Source: Mesorhizobium sp. (GTDB taxonomy: Bacteria > Pseudomonadota > Alphaproteobacteria > Rhizobiales > Rhizobiaceae). Taken from it: a DNA stretch of 64,000 nucleotides. The DNA lies in the NCBI RefSeq assembly GCF_004963255.1, contig NZ_SUGA01000004.1:62001-126000 (forward strand), given 5' to 3'. The position numbers and the translations under genes are program-made. Below are positions 1 through 10,243 of this stretch, in pieces. Numbering within the stretch: the stretch's first letter is position 1; every line of letters starts with the position of its first letter. The notes under the pieces are model-generated. The model saw only the letters and a program-made list of their open reading frames with translations, was not told where the DNA came from and searched no databases.

Positions 1-619
1 TCTTCAGTCTTGCCGACAGCTCGTTGAGCGCATGGGCGGTGGCCCTCACCTCGGCCGAGCCTTTCTCCGGCAAAGTCGCCAGCATGCCATCCGAGCCGAT
101 CTTGCTGACGGCGGTTTCCAGCATTTCCAGCGGCCGAACCAGCACGCCGGTGAAATAGATCGACACCGGCGTGGCGCCGAGCACGATCAGGGCCATCCAG
201 CCGGCGAACCCGTACCAGACATCGCGCGGCGGGCCCACGTCGGGAACATCGACGATCATCCAGCGATGGTCAGGCAAAGCGACCGAGGCGATCATCCCGG
301 GTTGCTCGGCCCTGCGGCTGACGACCGCCGAAACATCGAGACCGTTCTGGCGCAGCATGTCGTTCAGCACCCGCGTGTGCTTGCGGTCCTCGAAACCCGG
401 CGCCGGACGATCGCTGATCGTCACCGGCGCATCGCCGCTGCTCGGCACGTGGCCTGGAACCAATTGCGTCATATACCGGATCTGGTGCGCCAGCGGCCCC
501 ATCGTCAGCTCCGCCGACGGTCCGCCGAGCACCTTGACCGCCACGAAAGTGGCGAGGCCGACCACGCCGAGGATCGAAACGACCAGAAGAATGATCAGCC
601 GACGGCGCAGCGAAGTCAT
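1..619 (-). CDS. Sensor histidine kinase, N-terminal part (cut by window edge)
   Basis: About 206 residues are visible; the kinase core lies beyond base 1. The protein has a first membrane segment at about residues 8-30, a periplasmic sensor loop of about 115 residues, a second membrane segment at about 150-172 (GWMALIVLG...), and then the start of a HAMP-like linker (VRPLEMLETAVSKIG). This is the standard architecture of a periplasmic-sensing, inner-membrane class I histidine kinase. Its ATG overlaps the stop of the response regulator gene as ATGA (616-619), so the two are probably translationally coupled. The signal sensed cannot be read from the sequence. The Spy-like periplasmic gene on the other side of the regulator suggests an envelope or metal stress circuit, which is inference. 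Confidence 0.85.
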   Translation of the reverse strand, partial: MTSLRRRLIILLVVSILGVVGLATFVAVKVLGGPSAELTMGPLAHQIRYMTQLVPGHVPSSGDAPVTISDRPAPGFEDRKHTRVLNDMLRQNGLDVSAVVSRRAEQPGMIASVALPDHRWMIVDVPDVGPPRDVWYGFAGWMALIVLGATPVSIYFTGVLVRPLEMLETAVSKIGSDGMLATLPEKGSAEVRATAHALNELSARLK

Positions 620-1362
620 GGCTCGACATCCGTCGTCGGGACGCGGCACTCCGCCGTCTCGACCCGCGCCGTCAGCTGATAGCCGCCATTGCGCACGGTC
701 TTGAACAATGCCTCCTCGCCCGCTTCGGCGAATTTCCGGCGCAGCCGGCTCATCAGCACGTCGACGGACCGGTCGAGCGGCTCGCGCTCGCGCCCCTGCG
801 TCAGATCGAGCAGCTGGTCGCGCGACAAAAGCCGTCCCGGCCGGTCGAGAAAGACCTGCAGCAGATCGAACTCCGCGCCGGTCAGGTCGACCAGGGCGCC
901 ATCGGCATCCATCACCTTTCGCGTGTCCGGCTCCAGCCTGTAACCGGCAAAATGATAGACGCGAACCTTGGGCGGGGCGGCTTGTTCGGGCGCCGAGCGC
1001 CTGAGTACCGCGCGGATGCGGGCCGAAAGCTCGCGGGGGTTGAACGGCTTGCCGAGATAGTCGTCGGCGCCGAGCTCCAGGCCGATGATACGGTCGACAT
1101 CTTCCTTCAGCGCCGTCAGCAGGATGACCGGAATGTGCGGCTTGCGATCGCGCAGGCTCCGGCAGATGTCGAGGCCGGAGCCGTCCGGCAGCATGACGTC
1201 GAGCACGATCAGGTCGAACTGGCCGGAGCCGAGCTTCTGCTCGCATTCGCGCCGGTCCGCCGCCACCGACACGCGAAAGCCCTGCCCGTCGAGATAGCGC
1301 CCGAGCAGCGTCCTGATCTCGCGATCGTCGTCCACGACGAGGATGTGGGGTTGTGCCTGCAT
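616..1362 (-). CDS. OmpR/PhoB-family response regulator
   Basis: This 248-residue protein has a receiver domain (acidic triad DDD at residues 11-13, phospho-acceptor Asp55 in IVLDVMLPDGSG, Lys in LGKPF) followed by a winged-helix DNA-binding domain (RLEPDTRK...VDVLMSRLRRKF). It is the cognate transcription factor of the kinase that follows with a 4-base overlap. The open frame runs further upstream, but the ATG at 1362 starts directly before the receiver domain (MQAQPHILVVDDD) and is the natural start. The gene diverges from the LTXXQ-like gene. The shared 212-base intergenic region carries repeated GGAA-N3-TTCC palindromes that are candidate binding sites for this regulator. Confidence 0.92.
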   Translation of the reverse strand: MQAQPHILVVDDDREIRTLLGRYLDGQGFRVSVAADRRECEQKLGSGQFDLIVLDVMLPDGSGLDICRSLRDRKPHIPVILLTALKEDVDRIIGLELGADDYLGKPFNPRELSARIRAVLRRSAPEQAAPPKVRVYHFAGYRLEPDTRKVMDADGALVDLTGAEFDLLQVFLDRPGRLLSRDQLLDLTQGREREPLDRSVDVLMSRLRRKFAEAGEEALFKTVRNGGYQLTARVETAECRVPTTDVEP

Positions 1363-1433
1363 TCTTCGCCCGCTTGCCTTTTCGTTCCTGATTATAGGGA
1401 GCGACGCCGCCAAGCGGCATGGAAAATTGCAAC

Positions 1434-1466
1434 GGAACGTTTCCAAGACCCCGCCGGAAACATTCC
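1434..1466. promoter_or_regulatory. Candidate response-regulator operator: two GGAA-N3-TTCC palindromes
   Basis: GGAACGTTTCC at 1434-1444 and GGAAACATTCC at 1456-1466 are inverted repeats of the form GGAA-N3-TTCC. Their centres are 22 bases apart, about two helical turns. Extra half-sites GGAAAATT (1421) and GGAAACC (1487) flank them. They sit between the divergent regulator gene and the periplasmic-protein gene. Binding by the adjacent OmpR-type regulator is inferred. Confidence 0.45.
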
Positions 1467-1574
1467 GAAACAAATCTCCTTTTTCTGGAAACCTTCGGCA
1501 ACGCGCCGAAGCAAAGCGGCAAAAGATGCTTCCTATCCTCCCGGCATCCGAAGCATGCAGGAAAGGATCACGTC

Positions 1575-2240
1575 ATGCGAAGCAGACTTCTGGCGCTCGG
1601 CCTGTTCTCGGTCGCGGCCGTCCACCCGGTGTTCGCCGGCCACCCGGAGCCCGGCGCTGCACCCGCGGACGAGCCGCCGGCAATCGGCCGGCAAGACGAT
1701 GCTGGCCCCGGCCCGATGGAGCCGTGGCCCGGTCAGCGCTGGGCGATGCGTCAAGGCCCGGAAGACTTCGGCCCGCGTCGCATGGGTCCGCCGCCCGAAT
1801 TTCTCGCTGCCCGGCTCGCTGCGCTCGAGACCCGGATCGGCATCCGCTCCGAGCAGCTCGATGCCTGGCGCGACTATACCAGCGCGCTGCAGGCGGTGCT
1901 GGCGCCGCCGCCGCGACCGGACTTCGGTTTGGGAGGCACAGGGGCTCAGGGTCCTGGCGGGCCTCCGCCAGATGCCGCCCCCGTCCCCTTCGCCTTCCAG
2001 GAAAAGCTGGCCGACGAGGTGACCAAACGCGCCGCTTCCGCCGCCAAACTCAAGGACGCCATCGGGGTGCTGCGCACCAAGCTGACGCCCGAACAGCTCG
2101 AAATCCTCGCTTCGGCGGACCGGCCTCATGGCCACCCCCCCGGTCCATGGGGCAATCCGCCGGATGCAGCCGGCCCCGGAGGTCTGCCTGATCACGGACA
2201 GCTCCCTCCACCCCTACCCCGGAGTGGCGAGCAACTCTGA
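1575..2240 (+). CDS. Periplasmic Spy/LTXXQ-motif-like protein
   Basis: A 221-residue exported protein with an N-terminal signal peptide (MRSRLLALGLFSVAAVHPVFA) and a Pro/Gly/Met-rich, probably disordered segment. A helical region follows with two LTXXQ-type stretches (RIGIRSEQLDAWRDY and LRTKLTPEQLEILAS). This resembles the Spy/CpxP family of periplasmic chaperones and metal-responsive proteins. The ATG at 1575 follows GAAAGGA at a good distance; the longer frame upstream has no signal peptide at its start. It is divergent from the two-component genes, the arrangement typical of a regulated output or feedback protein. Family assignment is from motif recognition only. Confidence 0.7.
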   Translation: MRSRLLALGLFSVAAVHPVFAGHPEPGAAPADEPPAIGRQDDAGPGPMEPWPGQRWAMRQGPEDFGPRRMGPPPEFLAARLAALETRIGIRSEQLDAWRDYTSALQAVLAPPPRPDFGLGGTGAQGPGGPPPDAAPVPFAFQEKLADEVTKRAASAAKLKDAIGVLRTKLTPEQLEILASADRPHGHPPGPWGNPPDAAGPGGLPDHGQLPPPLPRSGEQL

Positions 2241-2967
2241 CCGGCTGCGCCGGCCGGCCCCCTCACCCACCCGTTCAAGGGCCGGCCGGTTTCCAATCAA
2301 GGCAGCGTCTCACAGGGCAGCGGCTTCGCGAAGCGCACGGAGAACACTATGTGGGAAGCTTTGATGATGCTGCGCCTGATCGCGTCTGCAGCTCCGCGCT
2401 TCACGCTTGGGCGCCTGCAGCCAGCCCTTGCGCGGCGCACGCTCAAGGGCGCGATACGGCTGAGCTTCGCCGGATACCGCCTCGCGCTGCCGACCCCGCC
2501 GCCAAACCTCGAAAATCGCACAAATCGGACTTCCATGGAGATATTTATCTCGGCCGACCGCGCTGAAGGCGCGCACCTACGATCGGCAAGGGCACTTGGT
2601 TTACTGGCACGGATCGGCATACTGATGCCGGCGGGCGTCGCGGCCGCTCATTCGGCCCCCTTCGTCGAACGATCCTGGCCGCGCAAAAGGAGCGCGACAT
2701 GACCCGCTTCGGCTCATTGCTGGACGCCCAGGCGCAGTGCTCCGTCGCCCAGGCTCGGTACTCCGTCGCCCAGGCGCGGTACTCCGTCGCCCAGGCGCGG
2801 TACTCCGTCGCCCACGCGCGAACACCCATCGTGGTTGCCGCGACCGATAACGGCTTTCCTCGCCCTTCCATGCTTGTCCCACGCCTCCCCCATAGGTGCC
2901 CGTCGCCCAATGGCTCTGCAATGCGCCTGCGTCAGCCATCGGGCGGCCTTAGCAACTCCAGCGAAAG
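2241..2967. other. 727-base stretch without a recognisable gene; carries a tandem repeat and chained short frames
   Basis: No frame here matches a family I know. Two plus-strand frames are worth noting: 2349-2702 (117 codons, start after CGGAGAA) and 2699-2971 (90 codons, start after the strong ribosome site AAAGGAG). They overlap as ATGA at 2699, and the second overlaps the efflux adaptor start as ATGA at 2968. The second frame reads through the 21-base repeats as iterated VAQARYS. Whether either is translated is unknown. No TetR-type regulator, often found beside such pumps, is present. Confidence 0.5.
2730..2813. repeat. Four tandem copies of a 21-base unit
   Basis: Units at 2730-2750, 2751-2771, 2772-2792 and 2793-2813 share the core TACTCCGTCGCCCAGGCGC, with two or three changes in the first copy. 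A partial fifth copy follows. The period of 21 preserves all reading frames. There is no spacer between units, so this is a minisatellite-like array and not CRISPR. Confidence 0.9.
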
Positions 2968-4263
2968 ATGATCCGGGCCATGCGCATTTCATTCAGCCAG
3001 CATTCCTTGCCGACGCGCCTCATGGCGGTCCTCGCGCTGTTTGGCACCGCGCTGTTGCTGGCAGCCTGCTCGCAGGAGAAGAGCCAGGTGCCGGCGGGCA
3101 TGGGGGGTGCCGGCAGGCCCGAGGTCGGCGTCGTCACCCTGCACCCGCAATCGGTCGCGATCACCGCCGAACTGCCGGGCCGTACCGCCGCCTCGCTCAT
3201 CGCCGAGGTGCGCCCGCAGGTCGACGGCATCATCCGGCAGCGGCTGTTCCAGGAAGGCGCCGAGGTGGTGGCGGGGCAGCCGCTCTACCTCATCGACCCG
3301 GCGAGCTATCAGGCCGCCTATGACAGCGCCGTCGCGACGCAGCAGAAGGCCGAAGCCGCAGTGCCCACCGCCCAGGCCAAGTTCGACCGCTATGCCGGGC
3401 TGCTGAAGCAGAACGTCGTCTCGAAGCAGGATTACGATGATGCCGCCGCGACGCTGGCGCAGGCGCAGGCCGACGTCGCGGCGGCCAAGGCCAGCGTCGA
3501 AACCGCGAAGATCAGCCTCAATCGCACCTCGATCACCGCGCCGATCGCCGGCCGCATCGACAAATCGACATTGACGCCGGGAGCATTGGTCACTGCCAAC
3601 CAAGAAACGGTGCTGACCACCATTCGCTCGCTGGACCCGATCAATGTCGACGTCACGCAGTCGAGCACCAACCTGCTCAATCTGCGACAGGCGATCAACG
3701 AAGGCCGGCTGAAATTCAGCGGGACCAATGTCAGCGTCAAGCTGAAGCTCGACAACGGCACCATCTACGCGCAGAACGGCAAGCTGGAGTTCGCTGGCGC
3801 CAATGTCGACCAGTCGACCGGCACCTTTGCGCTCAGAGCCCAGTTCCCCAATCCTGACCGCCTGCTCTTGCCTGGCATGTATGTGCGCGCCATCGTCGAG
3901 GAAGGCGTCGCCCAAAACAGCTTCCTGGTGCCGCAGCGCGGCGTCACCCGCGACCCCAAGGGCCAGGCGACGGCCATGGTCGTCAATGCCCAGGGCAAGG
4001 TCGAGCAGCGCGTGCTCAGCGTGCGCAACAGCGTCGGCAACAATTGGCTGGTGGATTCCGGCGTCGGCGACGGCGACCGCGTCATCGTCGAGGGCCTGCA
4101 GCTGGCGCGCGCCGGCGGCGACGCGACAGCGGTCGAGGTGACGATCGACGAAACGACCGGCGAGATCAAGGACCGCGAGCAGAACTCCGCCTCGGCCACC
4201 GCCGCCGGCGGCAATGCCGCCGGTGCCGCCAAGCAGCCGGCCTCCGGCGCAACCGGGAACTGA
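2968..4263 (+). CDS. RND efflux periplasmic adaptor (membrane fusion lipoprotein, AcrA/MexA family)
   Basis: A 431-residue adaptor that links an inner-membrane RND pump to an outer-membrane channel. A lipoprotein signal ends in LLLAAC with Cys34 as the lipidation site. Next come the first lipoyl half ([20 protein letters not shown]), an alpha-helical hairpin ([26 protein letters not shown]...), the second lipoyl half ([14 protein letters not shown]), beta-barrel ([13 protein letters not shown] region) and a membrane-proximal domain. Length is slightly above the family norm because of an Ala-rich C-terminal tail. The gene ends 4 bases before the pump gene. The start at 2968 overlaps the stop of the upstream short repeat-containing frame; the ATG at 2980 is an alternative. 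Confidence 0.93.
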   Translation: MIRAMRISFSQHSLPTRLMAVLALFGTALLLAACSQEKSQVPAGMGGAGRPEVGVVTLHPQSVAITAELPGRTAASLIAEVRPQVDGIIRQRLFQEGAEVVAGQPLYLIDPASYQAAYDSAVATQQKAEAAVPTAQAKFDRYAGLLKQNVVSKQDYDDAAATLAQAQADVAAAKASVETAKISLNRTSITAPIAGRIDKSTLTPGALVTANQETVLTTIRSLDPINVDVTQSSTNLLNLRQAINEGRLKFSGTNVSVKLKLDNGTIYAQNGKLEFAGANVDQSTGTFALRAQFPNPDRLLLPGMYVRAIVEEGVAQNSFLVPQRGVTRDPKGQATAMVVNAQGKVEQRVLSVRNSVGNNWLVDSGVGDGDRVIVEGLQLARAGGDATAVEVTIDETTGEIKDREQNSASATAAGGNAAGAAKQPASGATGN

Positions 4264-4267
4264 AGCG

Positions 4268-7200
4268 ATGTCGGGATTCTTCATCAACCGGCCGATCTTC
4301 GCCTGGGTGATCGCCATCGTGATCATGCTGGGCGGCCTCTTGGCGCTGCAGTCGCTGCCGATCTCGCAATACCCGCAGATCGCGCCAACCACCGTCAACA
4401 TCAGCGCCAGCTATCCCGGCGCCGACGCTCAGACCGTCGAGAACTCGGTGACCAAGGTCATCGAGCAGGGCATGACCGGCATCGACAACCTCGATTACAT
4501 GACGGCGACGTCGACCTCGACCGGACAGGCCTCGATCACGCTGACCTTCACCAGCGGCGCCAACGCGGACACCGCCCAGGTGCAGACGCAGAACAAGCTG
4601 CAGCTCGTGCAGTCGCAGCTGCCGCAGGTCGTCCAGAACAACGGCATCACCGTCTCCAAATCCTCGACCGGCTTCCTGATGGTCATCGGCTTCGTCTCTA
4701 GCGACGGCAAGATGAACTCGACCGACCTCGCGGACTATGTCGACTCAACCATCAACGACACGCTGAAGCGCGTCGAAGGCGTCGGCTCGACGCAGCTTTT
4801 CGGCTCCGGCTACGCCATGCGCATCTGGCTCGACCCGGACAAACTAGCGCAATATTCGCTGATGCCGAGCGATGTCGCCACGGCCGTCGAGGCGCAGAAC
4901 ACGCAGGTCTCGGCCGGCCAGCTCGGCGGGTTGCCGGCGCGCAAGGGCCAACAGCTCAACGCCACCGTCACGGCGAAGAGCCGGCTGCAGACCGCCGAGC
5001 AGTTCCGCAACATCATCCTGAAGAGCAATACCGACGGCTCGTTGGTGCGGCTGAACGATGTCGCCGAGGTCGAGATCGGCGCCGAAAGCTACACCACCCA
5101 GGCCCACTACAACGGCAAGCCGGCCGCCGGCGTCGCCGTCAGCCTGGCGACCGGCGCCAACGCCATCAGCACGGCGGAAGCGGTGCGCACGACGATCAAT
5201 CGCCTGAGCTCGACCTTCCCGCAGGGCGTCGAGGTCGTCTATCCGTACGACACCTCGCCCTTCGTGCGCCTGTCGATCGAGGAAGTGGTGAAGACGCTGG
5301 CCGAAGCGATCGTGCTCGTGTTTTTGGTGATGCTGCTTTTCCTGCAGAACCTGCGCGCCACCATCATCCCGACGATCGCGGTGCCGGTGGTGCTGCTCGG
5401 CACCTTCGGCGTGCTCTCGTTCTTCGGCTATTCGATCAACACGCTGACAATGTTCGCCATGGTGCTGGCCATCGGCCTGCTCGTCGACGACGCCATCGTC
5501 GTGGTCGAGAATGTCGAGCGCGTCATGCAGGAGGAAGACCTGCCGCCCAAAGAGGCGACGCGCAAATCGATGAACGAGATCACCGGCGCGCTGATCGGCA
5601 TCGCCACGGTGCTGTCGGCCGTGTTCGTGCCGATGGCCTTCTTCGGCGGCTCGACCGGCATCATCTACCGGCAGTTCTCGGTCACCATCGTCTCGGCGAT
5701 GGTGCTCTCGGTGCTGGTGGCACTGGTGCTGACGCCGGCGCTCTGCGCCACCATCCTGCGCCCGCCAAAAGACCATGCGACGCAAAGGGGTCCGTTCGGC
5801 TGGTTCAACCGCATGTTCGATCGCGGCACCATCGCCTACCGCGACGGCTCGCGCGGCATCATCAACCGTTCCTGGCGCTTCCTTGCCGTGTTCCTCGCCA
5901 TCGTCATCGCCATGGGCTGGATGTTCGCCCGGCTGCCGAGCTCGTTCCTGCCGGACGAGGACCAGGGCATCCTGATCACCAGCGCTTCACTGCCGGTCGG
6001 CGCGACGCAGGACCGCACCGAGCGCGTGCTGGCCGAGGTGACCAACCACTATCTCAACGAAGAGAAGGACGCGGTCGAAGGCGTGTTCACCGCTTCCGGT
6101 TTCGGTTTCGGCGGTGCCGGGCAGAATGTCGGCATCGCCTTCGTGCGACTGAAGGACTTCGATCAGCGCAAGACGCCGGCTCTCGCCGCATCGGCGGTGG
6201 CCGGTCGGGCCATGGGCGCCTTCTCCAAGATCAGGGACGCTCAGGTTTTCGCGCTCGCGCCGCCCGCCATCCAGGGTTTCGGCAACACCAACGGCTTCGA
6301 TTTCTACCTGCAGGACGTCAACGGCGCCGGCCACGACGCGCTGATCCAGACGCGCAACCAGCTTCTGGGTCTGGCGGCAAAGAGCAAGCTACTTGCCAAC
6401 ACGCGCCCCAACGGCCAGGAGGACCAGCCGCAATTCTCGATCGATATCGACCAGGAAAAGGCCAGCGCGCTCGGCATCGGCCTCGCCGACATCAACAACA
6501 CGCTGTCGACCGCCTGGGGCAGCGATTACGTCAACGACTTCATCGATCGGGGACGAGTGAAGCCGGTCTATCTGCAGTCGGGCGCGGATTTCCGCATGCA
6601 GCCGGAAGATCTCGCCAAATGGCAGGTTCGCAACTCCGGCGGCGCCATGGTGCCGTTCTCGGCCTTCGCCTCCAGCCACTGGACCTACGGTTCGCCCCGC
6701 CTCGAACGCTACAACGGCTCGGCGGCGATCGAGATCCAGGGCGCCGCGGCCGCAGGCCAAAGCTCAGGTGCGGCGATGGACGAGATCGACAAATTGGTCG
6801 CGCAACTACCCGCCGGATATTCGCATGAATGGACCGGCCTGTCACACCAGGAGAGGCTTTCCGGCAACCAGGCGATGTCGCTCTACGCGATTTCAGCGCT
6901 GGTCGTGTTCCTGTGCCTTGCCGCGCTTTACGAAAGCTGGTCGATCCCGTTCGCGGTGATGCTGTCGGTGCCGATCGGCATCTTCGGCGCCCTGGCGGCG
7001 GCCACTCTCTTCGGCCAGACCAATGACGTCTATTTCAAGGTCGGCCTGCTCACCACGATCGGTCTGGCGGCCAAGAACGCCATCCTCATCGTCGAGTTCG
7101 CCATCGAGCGGCAGTCTGCCGGCATGGGGCTGGTCGAGGCAACGCTAGAAGCGGCGCGGCAACGCCTGCGGCCGATCCTGATGACATCGCTGGCCTTCAT

Positions 7201-7411
7201 CCTCGGCGTCACGCCTCTGGCGATCGCCAGCGGCGCGGGCTCGGGCGCGCAGAACTCGGTCGGCATCGGTGTCATGGGCGGCATGATCGCGGCGACCGTG
7301 ATCGGCGTCTTCCTGGTGCCGCTTCTCTTCGTCACGGTGCGCCGCATCTTCAAGGGCAAGGCAGCCAACGAGAATTCAGGCAGGACCCCAGCCACAGCCA
7401 CTCAAGAATAG
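4268..7411 (+). CDS. RND multidrug efflux pump, HAE1 family (AcrB/MexB type)
   Basis: A 1047-residue inner-membrane proton/drug antiporter. Start [13 protein letters not shown] is the canonical HAE1 N-terminus. TM4 carries the proton-relay pair Asp-Asp in [16 protein letters not shown] (about residue 406), and TM10 carries the partner Lys in [16 protein letters not shown]. Two large porter loops and duplicated TM halves are present at normal length. It follows the adaptor by 4 bases and precedes the outer-membrane factor by 11 bases, so all three parts of the pump are in one operon. The substrate is not predictable from sequence. The earlier in-frame ATG at 4214 lies inside the adaptor gene and was rejected. 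Confidence 0.96.
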   Translation: MSGFFINRPIFAWVIAIVIMLGGLLALQSLPISQYPQIAPTTVNISASYPGADAQTVENSVTKVIEQGMTGIDNLDYMTATSTSTGQASITLTFTSGANADTAQVQTQNKLQLVQSQLPQVVQNNGITVSKSSTGFLMVIGFVSSDGKMNSTDLADYVDSTINDTLKRVEGVGSTQLFGSGYAMRIWLDPDKLAQYSLMPSDVATAVEAQNTQVSAGQLGGLPARKGQQLNATVTAKSRLQTAEQFRNIILKSNTDGSLVRLNDVAEVEIGAESYTTQAHYNGKPAAGVAVSLATGANAISTAEAVRTTINRLSSTFPQGVEVVYPYDTSPFVRLSIEEVVKTLAEAIVLVFLVMLLFLQNLRATIIPTIAVPVVLLGTFGVLSFFGYSINTLTMFAMVLAIGLLVDDAIVVVENVERVMQEEDLPPKEATRKSMNEITGALIGIATVLSAVFVPMAFFGGSTGIIYRQFSVTIVSAMVLSVLVALVLTPALCATILRPPKDHATQRGPFGWFNRMFDRGTIAYRDGSRGIINRSWRFLAVFLAIVIAMGWMFARLPSSFLPDEDQGILITSASLPVGATQDRTERVLAEVTNHYLNEEKDAVEGVFTASGFGFGGAGQNVGIAFVRLKDFDQRKTPALAASAVAGRAMGAFSKIRDAQVFALAPPAIQGFGNTNGFDFYLQDVNGAGHDALIQTRNQLLGLAAKSKLLANTRPNGQEDQPQFSIDIDQEKASALGIGLADINNTLSTAWGSDYVNDFIDRGRVKPVYLQSGADFRMQPEDLAKWQVRNSGGAMVPFSAFASSHWTYGSPRLERYNGSAAIEIQGAAAAGQSSGAAMDEIDKLVAQLPAGYSHEWTGLSHQERLSGNQAMSLYAISALVVFLCLAALYESWSIPFAVMLSVPIGIFGALAAATLFGQTNDVYFKVGLLTTIGLAAKNAILIVEFAIERQSAGMGLVEATLEAARQRLRPILMTSLAFILGVTPLAIASGAGSGAQNSVGIGVMGGMIAATVIGVFLVPLLFVTVRRIFKGKAANENSGRTPATATQE

Positions 7412-7422
7412 AGGTTTTTTCC

Positions 7423-8916
7423 ATGCCAGGTTTTGAACGCGGTCTCGCGACCGCGAAGGGGTTCTTTTTGCCCGCGTTTGCCGCAGCCCTGCTCTCGGGT
7501 TGCGTCGTCGGTCCGGACTACCAGAAGCCGCTGCTGGCAATGCCGGCAAGCTGGAGCGGGCAAAGGGCGGCAAGGCCGGCAAAGCCTGCGCAGCTGTCGC
7601 AATGGTGGCGGCGCCTGTGCGATCCCGAGTTGGACGCGCTCGTCGCGGAGGCGGTCGCCGGCAATCTCGATGTCGCTACCGCCAAGGCCAAGATCCGTGA
7701 GGCGCGGGCAAGCTACCGCCAGTCGGTGGGCACGTTGCTCCCATCCGCGGACGGTTCGGCCTCGGCCACCCGCAATAGGACCGCAGCAACCAGCTCGGGC
7801 ACGGCAACCAGCACAACCTATGACCAGTATCAGGCAGGCTTCGATGCCAGCTGGGAACTCGACCTCTTCGGCGCCAACCGCAGGGGCGTCGAAGCGGCGA
7901 GCTACGGACTGGACGCCTCCGAAGAGGAACTGCGATCCACCCTCCTTACGCTGGTTGGCGACGTGACCTCGAACTATGTCCAGGCACGCGGTTATCAGGC
8001 CCGCATTGCGCTTGCCCGGCGCTCCGCCGCATCGCAGCGGCAGACAGCCCAGCTCACCCGCACCATGGCGCTGGCCGGCTCGGCGACCGCGGCGGACGTC
8101 GCCAAGGCCGAAGGGCAGGCCAGCGGCACGGAAGCCGGCGTTCCGAGCCTGGAAGCGGGCTATGCCGAGGCCGTGCATCGGCTTTCCGTACTGACCGGGC
8201 GGCCGCCTGCGGCCCTCACCGAGCGCTTGAAGCTCGTAAAGCCGATCCCGGCGCCGCGCCTGCCGATCCCGACCGGAGTTCCAGCTGACATCCTGCTCAC
8301 CCGTCCGGACGTACGCATGGCCGAGAGGCAATATGCGCAGTACACGGCAAAGGTCGGGCAGGCCGAGGCGGCGCGCTATCCGAGCGTCAGCCTGACTGGC
8401 GACATCAGCACCACGTCCCTCAAGCTCGGCGATCTCGGCAAGAACTCCACCATCGGCTGGTCCTTCGGGCCGGCGCTCAGCGTGCCGCTGTTCAATGGCG
8501 GCCAGTTGCAGGCGGCCGTCGACGTCGCCAAGGCCCAGCGCGACCAATATTTCGTCGCCTACAAGGCCGCCGTGCTGACCGCACTGGAAGATGTGGAGAA
8601 CGCCACCGTTTCGCTGTCGCAGGAGCGCATCAGGAACGGCAAGCTCGCCTCCTCCGCGAAGTCCTACGGCGATGCCGCGCGGCTTGAAAGAACGCTCTAC
8701 AAGGCTGGCGAGACCAGCCTCCTCGACGTGCTCGATGCCGAACGCTCAGCCTATTCCGCCGACGATTCCGTCCTGCAAAGCCGCGTCTCGATCGCCACCG
8801 ATTACATAGCCTTGAACAAGGCGCTTGGCGGTGGCTGGAACGGCGCGATCGATACAGGCAGGCCCGAAATCATCGATGTCGGCACCGGACCGCGGCTGGC
8901 ATCGAAGACCCAGTGA
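7423..8916 (+). CDS. Outer-membrane efflux lipoprotein (OprM/NodT family)
   Basis: A 497-residue TolC-like outer-membrane factor. A lipoprotein signal with lipobox LLSGC (Cys about residue 27) is followed by the family signature CVVGPDYQKP. Two repeats of long coiled helices with Ala-rich heptads follow, together with the typical WWRRLCDPELDALVAEA and PxDILLTRPDVRMAE motifs. It completes the tripartite pump with the two preceding genes. The last ~20 residues (GRPEIIDVGTGPRLASKTQ) extend beyond the conserved core and look disordered. Confidence 0.93.
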   Translation: MPGFERGLATAKGFFLPAFAAALLSGCVVGPDYQKPLLAMPASWSGQRAARPAKPAQLSQWWRRLCDPELDALVAEAVAGNLDVATAKAKIREARASYRQSVGTLLPSADGSASATRNRTAATSSGTATSTTYDQYQAGFDASWELDLFGANRRGVEAASYGLDASEEELRSTLLTLVGDVTSNYVQARGYQARIALARRSAASQRQTAQLTRTMALAGSATAADVAKAEGQASGTEAGVPSLEAGYAEAVHRLSVLTGRPPAALTERLKLVKPIPAPRLPIPTGVPADILLTRPDVRMAERQYAQYTAKVGQAEAARYPSVSLTGDISTTSLKLGDLGKNSTIGWSFGPALSVPLFNGGQLQAAVDVAKAQRDQYFVAYKAAVLTALEDVENATVSLSQERIRNGKLASSAKSYGDAARLERTLYKAGETSLLDVLDAERSAYSADDSVLQSRVSIATDYIALNKALGGGWNGAIDTGRPEIIDVGTGPRLASKTQ

Positions 8917-9022
8917 GACCAGGTGCACGGTGTCTATCCGCCTGTTGACAACCATACAAATTCCCGTGAGCGATGCCCGCAACCAATCTCCCGCTATATA
9001 ACAGCGTCGTTGAGGTCATGAG

Positions 9023-9709
9023 ATGTCAGGCGCTTACGATCTGGGAACCAATCTGGTCCGCCGTATCTATGAAAAACGCATAGATGCGCCGGCCATTCTT
9101 GATGCCGGCACGCATTTTCCCAATGCGGCGAAGTTCGCCGCCGCCTGGCAGGACATCCGCGATGAAGCGCTCGCAGCAAAACTGAACAAGGCGCCGCGTT
9201 TCCACGACATCATGCCGGAACAGGCCGATATCTCGGCCAATGACGGGCTCGACTGGCGCATGTTCGTGCTCAAGGCTTACGACATGACGGTCCCGGAAAA
9301 CCTCGCGCGCATGCCGGTGCTGAGCCGGCTGCTCGCCGAATGCCCCGAGGTCAAGTCAGCGGCCGTCTCGTTCCTCGCCCCGCACAAGCACATCCCGCCG
9401 CACCGTGGACCGTTTCGCGGCATCATGCGCTTCCATCTCGGCCTGGTCATCCCGAAGCAGCCGGACGGCCGCCCGGCAACGATCATGATGATCAATCATG
9501 AGGAAAGGCGCATCGCCGACGGCGAATGCATGCTGTGGGACGACACGTTCGAGCACGAAGTCATGAACAACTCGGATCAGCCGCGCGTCGCTCTCCTGCT
9601 CGACGTGTGGCGTCCGCAAATGCCGCTGGATATGGAGATCCTGTCGCGCGTGATCGTGCGCGGCGTGCAGGTGGGAATGCGCTATCGGGGCGTGTCGTTC
9701 GGCGGCTGA
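9023..9709 (+). CDS. Aspartyl/asparaginyl beta-hydroxylase-family dioxygenase (LpxO-like)
   Basis: A 228-residue Fe(II)/2-oxoglutarate dioxygenase-like protein. The double-stranded beta-helix carries the metal-binding His in APHKHIPPHRGPFRG and the second His in WDDTFEHEVMNN. An Arg in FRGIMRFHLGL and in QPRVALLLDVWRP is positioned for 2-oxoglutarate. This matches the Asp/Asn hydroxylase family, whose bacterial members include lipid A 2-hydroxylase LpxO. Unlike many LpxO proteins there is no obvious N-terminal membrane segment. The substrate is unknown, and lipid A is only a family-based guess. It appears monocistronic, with a short gap to the convergent DUF982 gene. Confidence 0.82.
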   Translation: MSGAYDLGTNLVRRIYEKRIDAPAILDAGTHFPNAAKFAAAWQDIRDEALAAKLNKAPRFHDIMPEQADISANDGLDWRMFVLKAYDMTVPENLARMPVLSRLLAECPEVKSAAVSFLAPHKHIPPHRGPFRGIMRFHLGLVIPKQPDGRPATIMMINHEERRIADGECMLWDDTFEHEVMNNSDQPRVALLLDVWRPQMPLDMEILSRVIVRGVQVGMRYRGVSFGG

Positions 9710-9740
9710 ACCCAGTAGCAAGGCTCAAGCGCGTCACGCT

Positions 9741-10040
9741 TTAAGCACGCGCCTCGCGATGTGTCCCTGCCCTGCGCTTGCCGGGAAACATCGCGTCCCT
9801 CGCCAGCAATCCGCTGACGCGGCAGAAGGTTGCAAACGCCCGGCAGGCTTCCTCGGTGCTGGCCACATCGACCGTCGCCCCGAAGCAGGCATTGAAGGCG
9901 GCTTCGTAGATCTTGCCCTGCCTGCGCTTCGGCCAATCCTGCAGGAAATCGAGCGCCTGCTCGACACTGTAGATTTCCTCGACCGGCAGGCCGGGCGCGG
10001 GCGTGATGCGCACCGGCACCTCGAATTGCAGTCTGTCCAT
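9741..10040 (-). CDS. DUF982 domain protein
   Basis: A 99-residue small soluble protein. The pattern (EVPVRITPAPGLPVEEIYSVEQALDFLQDWP, then a Cys-containing helix AFNACFGATVDVASTEEACRAFATFCR) fits DUF982, a family largely confined to Rhizobiales and usually present as many paralogues. The function is unknown. The ATG at 10040 is preferred over the longer frame because GGGAG lies about 10 bases upstream and the DUF982 match begins right after it. Confidence 0.78.
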   Translation of the reverse strand: MDRLQFEVPVRITPAPGLPVEEIYSVEQALDFLQDWPKRRQGKIYEAAFNACFGATVDVASTEEACRAFATFCRVSGLLARDAMFPGKRRAGTHREARA

Positions 10041-10243
10041 TCCCTGTCTCCCGAACTGGCGTAGCCGAACCAACGCCGCTCGATGTGAAAAGTTGCTTTT
10101 GCGGCCTTCTGACTCAGGAATGTGACCTCAGTGCGGTGAAGAATCGGTTCGCGGACATGTCGGGCCAGCGCCCGGCCGATCCGCGCAGGCCGACAGGGCG
10201 ACGCTACCCACACCGCCCTGCCCCCGGCCCCTTGCCTTTGCCG

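Noticed and set aside
2730..2813. Possible CRISPR array
   Set aside because: Units are adjacent without spacers and nearly identical throughout; no cas genes are present.
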